Shown here in pieces: positions 10,990 through 21,910 of a stretch of DNA of 64,000 bases. How positions within the stretch are numbered: position 1 is the stretch's first letter; every line of letters begins with the position of its first letter. The notes beneath the pieces are model-generated. The model was not told the origin of the DNA. It did not search any database and worked only from the letters and a program-made list of their open reading frames with translations. The position numbers were made by a program, and so were the translations under genes. Location: contig QANY01005492.1 of NCBI GenBank assembly GCA_003255025.1, positions 124,001 to 188,000 of the forward strand, in the 5' to 3' direction. Origin of the DNA: Datisca glomerata (taxonomy: Eukaryota > Streptophyta > Magnoliopsida > Cucurbitales > Datiscaceae).

Positions 10990-11480
10990 TTTCACACAAT
11001 TATGCCTTTCATGTACTTGTAAATGCCTTCATACTCAGAGCGTGTTGGGTAGATGTACCCCGCTTGATAAAGAAGATGAAAAAGTATTTCAATTGACGTG
11101 CTCACATCTGCCACATCCTTCTTTTCATATGTAAAAGATTCCTCAATTGCATTTACGACGGGATTCCGATGATTTGGTAGAGAGTTGGAATCAATATATG
11201 AGTTCTCATTAGCCTTTTTGAAATTCAACCATCTAGCCTTGATAAAAGCTTGTACTATACCCTTTAATGCTGTCCAATTCTCAGTCAAATGTCTCACCGT
11301 CCCAGCATGATAATCACAACGAACTATCAGATCATACCACCTTAGATATGGTGACTAGAGAGGTTCATAAGGAAATGACACCAATTGATTATTCTGTATC
11401 AGTTGTGGTAGGAGTTATGTATACGACATATGGATTTGATCATATTGGACAAAACGTTGATTATTTCTATTTCTCTGAGG
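10990..11480 (-). pseudogene. Ty3/gypsy gag-protease linker relic
   Basis: Read on the minus strand, the region gives HMSYT-stop-LLPQLIQNNQLV, then PYLRWYDLIVRCDYHAGTVR, HLTENWTALKG, ARWLNFKKANENSY, SLPNHRNPVVNAIEE and YQAGYIYPTRSEYEG. This is the conserved linker between Gag and protease in plant gypsy elements, where a CxxHxxxxGHxxxxC-type knuckle precedes an ALK...WLNF segment and a LPNH(G)...VNAIE segment. The final Cys of the knuckle is Trp here and the GH is VRH, so the zinc site is broken. Two in-frame stops lie in the upstream part, at about 11410 and 11358. No RT or integrase was found nearby, so this is an isolated fragment. Confidence 0.75.
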
Positions 11481-11499
11481 CTGATCTCTCTTCCTCTCA

Positions 11500-11900
11500 T
11501 AAAATTATGCCTTGCGTTTATCTTTTTTACACACTTAATCATTTTTACACACTTAGCTATATTCACACACTTGGTCATTTTACACACTCAACTATATTTA
11601 CATACTTGACCATTTTCACACACTTAACATTTTTCTTACACTTAGTAATTTTCATACACTTCCTCATTTTCACACACTTAGTAATTTTCATACACTTCCT
11701 CATTTTCACACACTTCTTCATTTTCATACACTTAGTGATTTTTGCATTTTTATTCTCATTTGCACACACCTAACCATTTTCATGTACTTATTCATTTTCA
11801 CACACTTTACATTTTTATTTATACACATTTAACCATTTTTACTCACACACACTTAGCGTTATATAATTATATTTTACATTTATCATTTCACACATTTGAT
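11500..11900. repeat. 18-bp CATTTTCACACACTTAGT tandem array
   Basis: A degenerate unit of about 18 bp (CATTTTCACACACTTAGT and variants with CATAC or TACAC) is repeated roughly twenty times. The plus frame gives an FIHL-rich string and the minus frame a KCMKM/KCVKM string, with open frames at 11267-11773 and 11769-11575. These are repeat artefacts. Confidence 0.85.
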
Positions 11901-14580
11901 CATTTTAAATTTACTTAGTCATTTTCATTTCTTTATTTAATACATACTCTTTGTAAATGTCATTCCATTTTATCAATTCATACAAGGCCTTAAAAGTATA
12001 TCATTCATTGGTATCACTACATATGCAATGTGTCTCTCATATCAATATGTACTCTACTCTTCGTAAATGTTTTTCTATTTATTCAATTCATTATAATTTA
12101 AAAAAAGTTTATGGTTTTAGGGATCTATAATTTCACAAAATTTGGAACCATTTCAAAAGATAAATGACTATCATTGCATCAGTTTCTCAAAACATTGTGT
12201 TATAATGCAGCATTCTTTAACTATTAAGTCATGAAGAATGGATTGAGAATTGCTTCCTCTGTTGAAGGATATTGATCTATATGCTTCTTCAATGACCACA
12301 AATCTCTCTCGTTCTTCAATTCACATTTTTGACACAACATTCACATTATAAAATCAATATTCTGAAGTAGTGAAAAGATTTGCATTAAGCAAAAAATAGA
12401 ATTTGGTTGTCCAAATTTAAGAATTTGAAAATCATAGAAAATCCACCTAGAAAACTCTCTAAATTATATCAGTGATACAATAGAATAAAACAAAACCCGT
12501 AAGACATACAAAACATTGATGAACTTCATGGCAGAAGTTGAAAGTTTAAAGCAATTTTAAGTCATATATAAAAATTAACACACTTATAGAATGTCTGTTT
12601 ACTTTATATGATCAGAGTCACATATCATGTTACTTATCTCTTTATAGCTAAGCTACATTTTTTATCAAACACGAAATACTCAGAAAGCTTAATTTCAAAA
12701 ATGAATTATCCTTTAAATTAAAGCAATGAAGAAAAGATTAATGCATATATTCTCATAATGAGACTTCAACCATGTAGTGAATGGGGATATTTTGTTAACG
12801 TTTGAAATGTCAGTTGAAAAAAGAAACCAAATTTCAAACTCTACTTGCAAAGTGAATTTCACATTTGAGCATATAAGAAGCAAATTAACATTCCATATTG
12901 CTGAGCAAGTTAACACTACATACCATTAATTATAGTAATCCGTACTTACTAGTATACATATCTTCAAGAAATAAAAATTGATATGCCACTATTTTTGAAG
13001 GACAATTCATTTTTGAAATTGCTTACACCTACACATCATTTAATCATTCTAAAGATTCTCTTTATACAATAAATCATGTGTGTGTCTATATATATATATA
13101 TATATTGAGTAAAATACATATTCATCGAAATAATAACTAGATAGATGAAATCCTCTAGCATAATTTTGTCAAATATGAAATACCTCTTTCTTTTTGTCCA
13201 AAAACAAGATTAAGTATATGTGTTATAATTTACTAAATTACTTTTAATTTACCAATAAATATATATAATACATTAGTTTTTACAAACATTGTACCCCTAG
13301 CTAAAATATGTATATACTAAAATAATTTTTTTGCTTAGAAGCTTATCTTTAATAAAATATTCATAGAAGGGAATATCATATGTATATATGTATGTATATG
13401 TACGTACATATGAATGTATAAGATTAAGAAAAGGAAGGCCATGAATTTAATTACCTAATAGAAACACTTTAAGATCTGAAATCAATATGTAAATGAAAAT
13501 TGCTTTAAAAACAGCTTAAAATTGCAACCAGTAACTTCACCAACAATAAAAAAGACAGAAGAGATACAAAACCAAAAAGACTTAAATGCAGTAGATTTAA
13601 AGGATGATAGCTAATAGAAATTCAACCAAGAAAAATAGCAATCAAACAAAAAAAATAGATATCAATGATGCCTTCAAACAATTTGGTGTTGCACATAGCA
13701 TTCAATATCAGTGGAATAAAAACAAGCTTCAAAATGACTGAGGTGATCAAACAATTTGGTGCTGCACGATATGGCATGTGTGAAAATTAAACAGGAGCAA
13801 AATTAAGTTGTATACAATTCTAATTCTATTCTTATAGAATCATACATGTAGTAACAAGCGCTTGACCCAAAGGAGTCATTGAAAAATCAAAGAGAGCCCA
13901 GTCGGTTCTTATTAGAATCAATCCAAATCTGGCTGTTAAAACACAATTCTTATAATGGTCAATACTTAGAAAAGAAATTGTATAAGAGAAAAAGAATATC
14001 GAAAAGCTCATAAATAATAGCAATAAACTCAACACATACATTCTTCTCATGAATCTTCAATAAGAGCTTTGTGTTCACCACAATCAGTCAATTCTCCAAC
14101 AACATTTCTTAACATAAAACCTAAAGACATCAGATTTTGCATTTTGAAATTTTTGAAGATATAAGATCGTACCTGGTATTCCAATCAACTCAATATGAAC
14201 TAATTCTATCTCGGTTAAAAGGTCACAACCAAAATCTCAAGCGTGACTCAGTATCATTGTGGTCGTTATAGTCTTCGTCTTTGTCTGCCTCAGATACAAC
14301 ACAATATGCCAAAAGATAAAAAAATCATAGATCAACATCAAAATCTGAGATATATCATAATTAAGAAAATTTCAACTTTCCTTCATGAATTAAAAATAAT
14401 AAAACTCTGCTTTAAATCACAAACCAACCTAACTCAGAATATTTTTAAATCATACATAAAACCAGAACACCAACTCACCCTAAATCAGCGCCGTTGTGGT
14501 CGTCATCATCATTGTTTGTGTGCGAGTCATCTTCTATGTTTGGCACTGAGCCACACATCGTCGGTGGATGGGTTAAAATG
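11900..14580. other. Long non-coding AT-rich interval
   Basis: Several short frames exist but none has recognisable domains or plausible codon use. A (TA)n microsatellite sits at about 13085-13107 and a short TATG/TACG-rich repeat at 13380-13410. The sequence ACAATTTGGTGNTGCAC occurs twice (about 13679 and 13749), a local duplication of about 70 bp. I see no gene here. Confidence 0.5.
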
Positions 14581-14604
14581 AGCTACTAAGCTAGAGAGAA
14601 TTCG

Positions 14605-14795
14605 AGATGAGGGAGGCGAAGAAAGGGATATCTGAAACAAGAGAGGCGAGGGAGACGAAGAAAGGCAGATCTGAGATGAGAGAGGCAAGGGCGACCAAGA
14701 GAGGTAGAACTAAGACGAGAGAGGCGAGGGAGATAAAGAGAGGCAGATCTGAGATGAGAGAAGCAAGGGAGACAAGGGAGATGAGGGCGTGGCGC
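14605..14795. repeat. 39-bp GA-rich minisatellite
   Basis: About five units of 39 bp (GAGATGAGAGAGGCNAGGGN, then ANNAAGAGAGGCAGATCT) lie head to tail. The unit length is 13 codons, so both strands stay open: an SEMREAR-type repeat on plus, and on minus a Leu/Ser/Pro-rich frame at 14927-14586. The flanking GA-rich sequence to about 14930 looks like the purine-rich leader seen inside plant DNA transposons. Confidence 0.8.
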
Positions 14796-14997
14796 TGATT
14801 TGTTGAGAAGACAAGGAGAGGACGAGGGTTCAAATGAAAGAGATGGAGCGAGAATGAGATTGAGAGCAGTGGGTGGGAATTGGGATCGAATAAAAATTGA
14901 AAGAAGAGAGGGTGTGTGGGTTACCAATGCTGCAGGTTATCGAGAGAGTCTCCAAGCCATCAAACGGCTCGGGTTATCTGGTAAGATGCTATTGCCA

Positions 14998-15042
14998 GGA
15001 TTTATCCCAGTATTAATGCCGGGAAAAAAATTACCGGCATGA
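14998..15042. repeat. Short hairpin GCCGG...CCGGC
   Basis: The sequence ATGCCGGGAAAAAAATTACCGGCAT can fold on itself (15017-15041). It follows ATCCCAGTATT and may be the sub-terminal hairpin of a DNA transposon, but no matching opposite end or target duplication was found. Confidence 0.45.
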
Positions 15043-15137
15043 GAAATTGACCCTTAATAACATATGGATAGTAAATTATTTTAAAATATCTAAATTAATT
15101 ATATAACATTAAAATCTAAAAAGTAAAAAGCTTAGAA

Positions 15138-15479
15138 ATGAACTCGACGATTTTTTCATATTTTAAACTTTTGCCTAATCACTGTTATCAATATGAGAAG
15201 GCTGTGATTTTTTTTCAATATTGTTGGTTTTCTTTTCAGATATTTATTCATATTATAGAATATAACTTATACAAAATCATTCACGTACACTATATTACTT
15301 TATATCTTTGTTCTTTTCCCTCCCGACTCAGTGAAAAATTATATCCTTCTTGGGAGCGCGTGAAAAGTTCTGCACTGATATCCTCTTTTGCAAATTGCTT
15401 AGAGAAGGCGGGGATTATAAGGGATTCCAAGAAGTCAGACGATACCTTGTCTTATGCTCACCCAAGAGACATGCGCTAG
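15138..15479 (+). other. Unrecognised 113-codon open frame
   Basis: The N-terminal half is AT-rich and hydrophobic. The C-terminal half (PSRLSEKLYPSWERVKSS, then CLEKAGIIRDSKKSDDTLSY) looks more protein-like. It lies immediately upstream, on the same strand, of the Mutator-transposase fragment, so it may be a leader or captured exon of that element. I do not recognise the family. It could be chance. Confidence 0.25.
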
Positions 15480-15672
15480 CATGAGCACAAGACCAACCAC
15501 GCTCATATTTTAGATTTCGTGGATGATGAATCCAATTTCATATTTCACCCATATATTGTGGTCATCCCAGGTTTCTTTACTATCATTCCTCAATGTTTAT
15601 TGTGCAATGATGCTGGGCTATGACAGTCCCAGAGCGTGGATGGTATCAAAGGTTTGAACAATGATTTAACCA

Positions 15673-15966
15673 TTGAATCAAATGGATTTGGAGCGAGCCT
15701 TCTTGTATTGGTGGTATTCTTTCTTCTGTTGCATAAACTTTCAGTTCAAAGTGACAAAGTCCAAAAGAAATATTATGGTTATTGATTGTGACAATGACAA
15801 AAGAAATATTATGGTCCTTGATTCCGTGGACGACAACTATAAATGGAGATTAAGTGCAACAAAACTTAAAGACGACGATCTTTTTAGGGTACGAAAAACC
15901 AATTCCACCCATACTTGCTCCTTCCACATCTTGAAGCACGATCTCTGTCAATTGGACATTTCATAA
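15673..15966 (+). pseudogene. MULE transposase N-terminal DNA-binding fragment
   Basis: The 97-codon frame contains FQFKVTKSKRN, DDNYKWRLSATKLKDDDLF and NSTHTCSFHILKHD. These match the order and spacing of the Mutator transposase N-terminal zinc-binding domain (DBD_Tnp_Mut type: a CpWrl strand, then an F-V strand, then HtC). The usual Cys before the Pro-Trp is replaced (NYKW), so one zinc ligand is missing. KRNIMVID and KRNIMVLD form a short internal duplication. The catalytic DDE domain is absent downstream. With the minus-strand DUF1985 pseudogene next door, this suggests a decayed MULE of the type that carries Ulp1-like genes. Confidence 0.7.
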
Positions 15967-16111
15967 GCTCTCCTCTTTATCCTCCTTTTTTTCTTTATGA
16001 TCTTCTTTATCCTCATGTTTTTCCTTATCATCTATATCATCTTCTTTATCATCAGTCACCTCCTCTTTCCTCCATATCATCTCTCTACTCCTCTTTATCC
16101 TTATTGTTTTC

Positions 16112-16974
16112 CTAATGAAACTCCCTTCCATCATATGATTGCCTATCTTGGGTACCCAAAGAGTTGATGATGGAATGGACTTGACTTAGCACATCAAAGG
16201 CTCCCTTCTTCACCACTCGAACATCCCATTTCAAGGTGCTCAAATATCCTTTCATCAAGTTGATCTCGTTCTTCATGACATTCAACTTGTTCCTTGTACA
16301 TTCGATGAACAAACCTATAGGTGATGCATCCCCTTCTGGCATCTCATGCACATCTTCCATATGTTCAAACTTCGATGTGTGATCTATAAGTGCTTCCTTC
16401 TTCATCCCTTCATCTATGTCAGCAAAATCATCTTGTACATTTTTTTAAGTTTCAAAGAGTGACATCCGATAACTTTTACACTCTTCATATAACATAGGCC
16501 TCAAATATCCTAGAACCGTCAACAGCAATAAGACACTGAAATGAGTATGATAGAACATAAAAAAATAATTAAGTTAGAAAACTCACAGGTGCTTACATTC
16601 TTTGCCACCGAAGAAGTCTTCTCCAATTGTTAAAAATGGCTAACCAAAGTGGATATCCAATTGAGCAATCTCGAGAGGGTGTTATTCACCGAGTACCATA
16701 CAACCTTCCAATTATTGGGACACATTTATGTGTCTAAGCCTATTAAAGAAAGATCAAATACAAGTAAAAAAAATAAGATAATGTATGTCAAGTACGTTTA
16801 AAAAATAAGTTATCTTACTTGGAAGGCAAGTGGAAAGCCATACAACGCCTACGAAACACCATGCTTCTTTTTTTCCTTCTTTTCCTGCTTCTTTGCTGGC
16901 TTCTTCTTAACGACCATCTCAGATGGTTTGAAAATTACATTTACCAAAACTTTAATGTCCTTTCTTAAAAGACT
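16112..16974 (-). pseudogene. DUF1985/Ulp1-type MULE-associated pseudogene, 3' part
   Basis: Minus-strand reading from the CACTA left border gives LLRKDIKVLVNVIFKPSEM, a Lys-rich KKKPAKKQEKKEKKKHG stretch, and ALYGFPLAFQ followed by a GTAAG donor. The FPLAFQ motif is a hallmark of the plant DUF1985 domain. After an intron-like gap, VNNTLSRLLNWIS follows, then a 97-codon frame (16405-16112) with SPIGLFIECTRNKLNVMKNE and LKWDVRVVKKGAFDVLSQV. Stops interrupt the reading frame. The upstream half of the same gene lies beyond the CACTA insertion at 19578-20159. The C48 peptidase domain itself was not found. Confidence 0.65.
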
Positions 16975-18305
16975 CACTATAAGAAATATGATATTCTGCA
17001 AGAGCTAGAAATTCCTGTAAAAAGTAATCCACAGTATTCTCGAGACACCTGTGACAACCCCTCATATTAGAAGTCCATATTTTTTGCAAGGCAAAATGCC
17101 TCCTATGAAAAACCTTGTAGTCTCTCACTTTTTACAAGATTTTTTGACTCTTATAAAACATTGCTTAATAGAGTTTTCAAACCCATGTTGAATGTATTTA
17201 ACAAGTGTTTTTATATCACATAACAGAAGATACCATAAGATTGATTGTTATAGTCAATGATTCATATTAAATACTCACAAAATGATGATTTTGAGTACCA
17301 TAAAGAACACCAACATAATTATTTATAACATTAATCTACATCATTTTAACAAAGTGTTAAAAAAATGTTGAGTTACACTGAATCGTAGAAAGTCAATTAC
17401 AAGTGTAACTCAACGAACATTTTTATCGTCGCTTATTTTAGTCATATGATATAGTTCTTCATTTGTGTTAGGAGAGATGTCCAACAAGCAGTAAGTTGTG
17501 ATCATAAGCTTAAATTTTATGACAAGCCAATAACATAGTATAAAAAGAAAAAGAAACAGGGGAAATCATATTTCTGCAAAGGTTAGCTTTGGCTGTAAGT
17601 TGTGATCATAAGCTTAAATGTTACACTTGATGTGTCGGAACAAAATTAAAATAGACTAGGCTTCTTGTCTCACCAAAATGTGAGACAAATACCAACACGT
17701 TTCCGTTACTCCTAAAATGAAGGAATTTAATAAGCTGATAAAAAAGGAAACACTTCATTAAACCACTTTATAGTTGAGTGCATTATTACCATTCACATAA
17801 CAAATGTAACACATTCACCCCCGTTAAGCTCTATGTAATATTTCAAGGGACATGATTTCAGAACTTAGAAGTGATCAACCCTTAAAAGTTATCAACCCAT
17901 CAAAAAAAGCAAACAACGATAAATCATAAAAGTCAAGCAGGTGATAATATATTATAAAACTTGCATATGAAGGGAGGATTCGCAAGAACAAACAATACAC
18001 CCCAGGAACACTACTATTGCAAATGGTACTCCTCTTATCCCACCTTGCAGAGCTATAACTACCACTAGAGCAGCCATAAATATATATTATATTTTTAACA
18101 CAAAAAAGAAGTTATTTAAAAACTCATATGTAAGCTTTTCCTTACTGGTGATACTGGTTTCTTCTCTGTGTTTGAAATATGCTCTTCCTTATTCATTGGA
18201 GCTGTCTATAAGAAGAAAAGAGTATAACTATATAACAACTTATTTAAAACAGCACCAACCTGTAAAAAATTATAATGATTTTACCTATTTAGAAACCTTT
18301 GCAGG

Positions 18306-18503
18306 TTCAGATTTCCATTTGCTTCTCTTACTCCTCTATCTCAGCTTTCTTAGCAGCCATATTCTTGTAATGGGTTTCAAAGCAAGCATTCTTTTTAGCA
18401 ACTCATTCGGCTCTTGCACATTTCTCAATTTCTTCCATGTATTTGTTGGGCGTAAAAGTATAACATTTCTCCCAAGAAAGCGCATCCTTCTCAAACCTAT
18501 CAA
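18306..18503 (-). pseudogene. Captured exon resembling WVD2-like (TPX2-family) gene
   Basis: The minus strand reads RFEKDALSWEKCYTFTPNKY, then MEEIEKCARAE, a stop, VAKKNACFETHYKNMAAKKAE and further stops. WVD2-like microtubule-binding proteins have a conserved SWEK...F...Y.EE.EK...P.SV..KKAYFEAHYK block, which this follows closely. A splice acceptor (TTTGATAG) precedes the segment and a donor-like AG-GTAAAA follows, consistent with a captured genomic exon. The fragment has at least three stops and sits wholly inside the CACTA element. Family call from memory of the motif only. Confidence 0.6.
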
Positions 18504-18753
18504 AGTAAATCCACACTTCTAGAATATGATTAGATACGATTTTCTCTCACATCTATTTAAAAGACATTACAACCAAATATAAACACAAATTTCAAGCAAT
18601 GAATAACCCAAAGCGCATCATTATTACTTAATGAAAATGGAAATTACTAGTATGGAGCCAAACAAATAAACACATATGTCAAAGAAGATAGATCTAGGGA
18701 TACAAAAATAGAAATCAGATTAAAGATAAATTCAAGTACCTTATCTTCATTAT

Positions 18754-18966
18754 TCAGGATTCCACAAATGATTCACCCACAAATTCAATTTCAGGGTTGA
18801 AATAGAACCTACTATAGTAGGACACAAGCTCCCTAAAACACAACCCTGATCTATGATTGAAATGGGCACATGATAAATCCACAAGATCACAAAAAAAAAA
18901 TCCATAGAGAGAGAGTGAATATCTCCAATGCTTAATCAAACTGCAGAATCCAAGATTATACTGCAA
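18754..18966 (-). other. Unrecognised frame inside the CACTA element
   Basis: This 70-codon minus-strand frame ends FRELVSYYSRFYFNPEIEFV then GESFVES. It lies upstream, in transcriptional sense, of the WVD2-like exon. It could be another captured exon or leader sequence. Its N-terminal half is hydrophobic and AT-driven. I cannot assign it. Confidence 0.25.
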
Positions 18967-19577
18967 AGTTTACTCACTCACCAGTTTTTACCTTAACAAC
19001 AGTTTATAACCTTATTCAACTTCATTCTATGCCAGTAAATTATACTTTATCCGGTTTGTTCTTTTTATTTATACAATTTTCAAGAGAGGTCTAGCTTTAG
19101 GTGAAAAAATAGACAAAAAGGACTCCCGTTTCTTCTATGTACCAGAGCTCAAGCAGACAATGGATGAAAAAAATAATCGAACGAGGGAGTTATGGGTTTG
19201 TATGTTGCAAATAAGCTTTGTCCCTGTTGAGGTTCTACAGTCGAGAAGTAATTGAGAAAGGATGGAGCTTCTCGAGAAGAAATCAAGAATCAATAGGGTG
19301 GGGGGTTTATAATGGAGACCAAGAAATCGAGAGAGAAAACTGAAGAGGGAAGGAAGGGTTTGGGTGACTAATGAAGAGCCTCTCTTTAATAAAACTCACT
19401 CCCGCATTTTTTTAAAGTCCCGCTTCACTTAAAATTTATCCGGCTTATTTTTTAACTTTGACCAAGAAATTTTTTAATGACGTTCATAAAGAGTCCTGTT
19501 ATTTCAAGTTTTTTATAGGATGAGACTATGAACCATGTATTTCATTCTTATAAAATGTCATATTTGTTGTAGTGACT

Positions 19578-20159
19578 CCACCCCATGATAACTTGTTGAA
19601 GTCTTCTCAGTTAACAACTTGCTCCAAATAGGCTACATTAATTAGATTTTTGCACTCCTTACCGAGCAATACATACTCGAAAAAGTAGACAGACACCAAC
19701 TTCATAACCTCCAAATAGTTTGCCCCGATAAGATTCACAATCTTATTTTCTTTCTGGGTTGAAGTAGGTATCGGGCATTTTCTGGGAGCAGAGTCATTGT
19801 CCATCCCTAAGTTTAGAATACACCCAAATCAAAGGCTGATAATTAAGCTAAATTCTTTCTTTGAGAAATGAGTTACCTTTCTCATAATATATAACTACAT
19901 CTCCATAGTATGTTGTGCCTCTTCGTCGTTCATGAGATGTTTCACTTGGATTACTAAAAGATGGTGGCATATCGATGCTGAAAATTAGAAATCTCCCCAT
20001 TTCAAGAAATGCCCGAAAAAAACAAGTAGAGAACATGAGACCCTAATGCTTGTTTAAATTTTCTTTAATATTCTTGAATTCTTTTGTGGATGAGAGGTTT
20101 TTAGCTTTAGCATGATCAATTTTGGTTGAGGCCACTACTGGTATGAGCTTAGAAGGCAT
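19578..20159 (-). pseudogene. DUF1985/Ulp1-type pseudogene, 5' part
   Basis: A minus-strand ATG at 20159 begins MPSKLIPVVASTKIDHAKAK. Downstream, STCFFRAFLEMG (about 20028) and VNLIGANYLEVMKLVSVYFF (19740-19681), followed by YLEQVVN, a stop and EDFNKLSWGG, match the order of DUF1985 blocks (CFGhFL, then a helical LYF...LLG segment, then FN.YPWG). The CACTA element begins just after the WGG codons. The two halves do not rejoin in the same frame if one ACT is removed, and at least two stops are present, so the gene was probably already degenerate or has decayed since. Confidence 0.65.
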
Positions 20160-21910
20160 TTTCTACAAGTGAAGAAATCATTAATTTATTCTTTTAACCA
20201 GAAATAATGATTCTATACTATTAATCTAAATCTCTAATAAGTTCAAATTGAAAACACACCCAGATAAAGAATGATAAATTCAACATGCCACAAACATAAT
20301 TATTGAAGAGGTAATAATTCAGAATAGTAGCATGTAGGCTAAAGATAGAGAGATGGATGGATTGATCACGTACAAAAATGTCTCATCCCTTACATGGATT
20401 TATGCATATTGCTTGTATTTCTTGTTTCTACGCAGACATACTCTTATGTGCTTATTGCATAACTTGATAGAACATACAAAGTTAGGACCACATCGTTATA
20501 AGGCATAATTTGTTAGAGCATACACAGTTAGGACCACATTGTTCTAAGTAACATATAAAAGAATGTCCAGAAGCTAAATTATAATAGCTTTTAATTAGAA
20601 CAATCAACCTTAGGACTATGTATGTTGTAAAACAATAAACTCAAGTTAGCTAAACTCTTTCACTTTCTAGTCTCAATTTTTTCCTTCTAAATTTTCTATT
20701 CCTAAAAAAGTCAACAAATATTGTGGTTGAGTACTAAAAATTTACTTCTTGTGCAGTCATGATAGCTAGAGGCTTGAGTTTGAGTCTCATTAGGAATAAC
20801 CTTTCCCTCTTTTGAAAATTTAGAAAATATGATAATACAAAGTGAATGGTATATGTACGTATATCTTAATGATTACCATTTTTCAGACTTAAAATGTTTT
20901 CTCAACTAGAACTACTTTCTCACAAATAAATGTGGTTGAACAGATAAAGAAATTGCATATAGTTTGTCTATTTCAAATCTTTGACTCTTTAAGATAGTAT
21001 TAGAAAAGAAAAAATGATACTCATAGAGTTTAAGAAAAAGACAACATTGTGGTCTTAACTTTGTATGTTCTAACAAATTAAGCTCTTGTCTATCTTCAAC
21101 CTCAAGTTTCTATATTTTTACTATACATTTAATACTGAGATTCATTTTGGCTTGACCAAACAAGCTCTAAGAAAAGCATATTAATCTATAAGTTTAATTC
21201 TTTGTTGAACAAACTTGTTTAACCCCAAATATTAAACTTCAAGAAAATAATATCAATTAGAGGCCACATTCTTAAAATTAAGGCGATGTCCACTGAAATT
21301 AAAGGAGACATTGTACCAAATTTGGAGAAAGATGAAGATATCCACTAAACTCTACTGACTGTGAGAGAGAGATGGAGAGTGTTTGTTCATTAGAGAGAGA
21401 GAATAAAAAAGAAAGACCGTTTGGGGGTGGACTATTTTTGAACGATTTCGATAAAGGGGCAAGCGATAATTTCAGAAGAAAAGGCCCAAATTTCCAAAAT
21501 CTAGAATTCTACAATTTTTTTTTTATAAAATGAGTTTTTAAATGACCATTTTATAGAAAAAAGAAAAAACCTCAATGATCAACTGCCAAGAGAACATTTC
21601 ATGGAAAGACTCTTTAGAAGTCAACTAAAGATATTAAGATCTCACTTTCTTTTTTTTAGATATTGTTGACTCATTTTATTAGTTAAAATTCATTCTTGTC
21701 ATTTATATTTAGAGATGGACCCCATCATAAAAATCTTTTTTCTATTTCTTTTTTCTTTTTCCTTTATTTCTCATCTCTTTTTGATCTCTAACTTGCCCAC
21801 CATGAAATTCTTTTTTTTCTCTCTACTTTTTCTTTCATTTACGCGAACTCTCACTCATCGCTAGGTTGTTAGACTATGGTCTAGCTGGATTATTAAGTTA
21901 GATTATGGTC
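20160..21910. other. Non-coding spacer with dispersed inverted repeat
   Basis: No gene is recognised. A 50-bp direct duplication occurs at 20462-20555 (core ACATACAAAGTTAGGACCAC). Its complement recurs at 21042-21085, defining an inverted-repeat interval of about 600 bp. Purine-rich GAGAGAGA leader-like sequence occurs at 21360-21400. Confidence 0.5.

Larger units (their letters stand above)
16975..19574. mobile_element. Non-autonomous CACTA (En/Spm) transposon, 2,600 bp
   Basis: The element starts CACTATAAGAAATATGATAT and ends with the complement of CACTACAACAAATATGACAT. Over the first 23 bases the terminal inverted repeats match at 19 positions. It is flanked on both sides by ACT (16972-16974 and 19575-19577), the 3-bp target duplication expected for CACTA elements. 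No transposase is present. Inside lie a captured gene fragment (18306-18503) and a purine-rich leader-like segment near the right end. It interrupts the DUF1985 pseudogene and is therefore younger than that gene. Confidence 0.9.

Noticed and set aside
11267..11773. 168-codon plus frame rich in FIHL repeats
   Set aside because: Its first third is antisense to the gypsy relic and the rest is translated 18-bp array.
13832..14050. 72-codon minus frame with a hydrophobic N-terminus resembling a signal peptide
   Set aside because: AT-driven hydrophobic composition, no family match and no nearby splice-compatible exons.
14586..14927. 113-codon minus frame and 80-codon overlapping frame, Leu/Ser/Pro rich
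   Set aside because: Translation of the 39-bp minisatellite; both strands are equally open.
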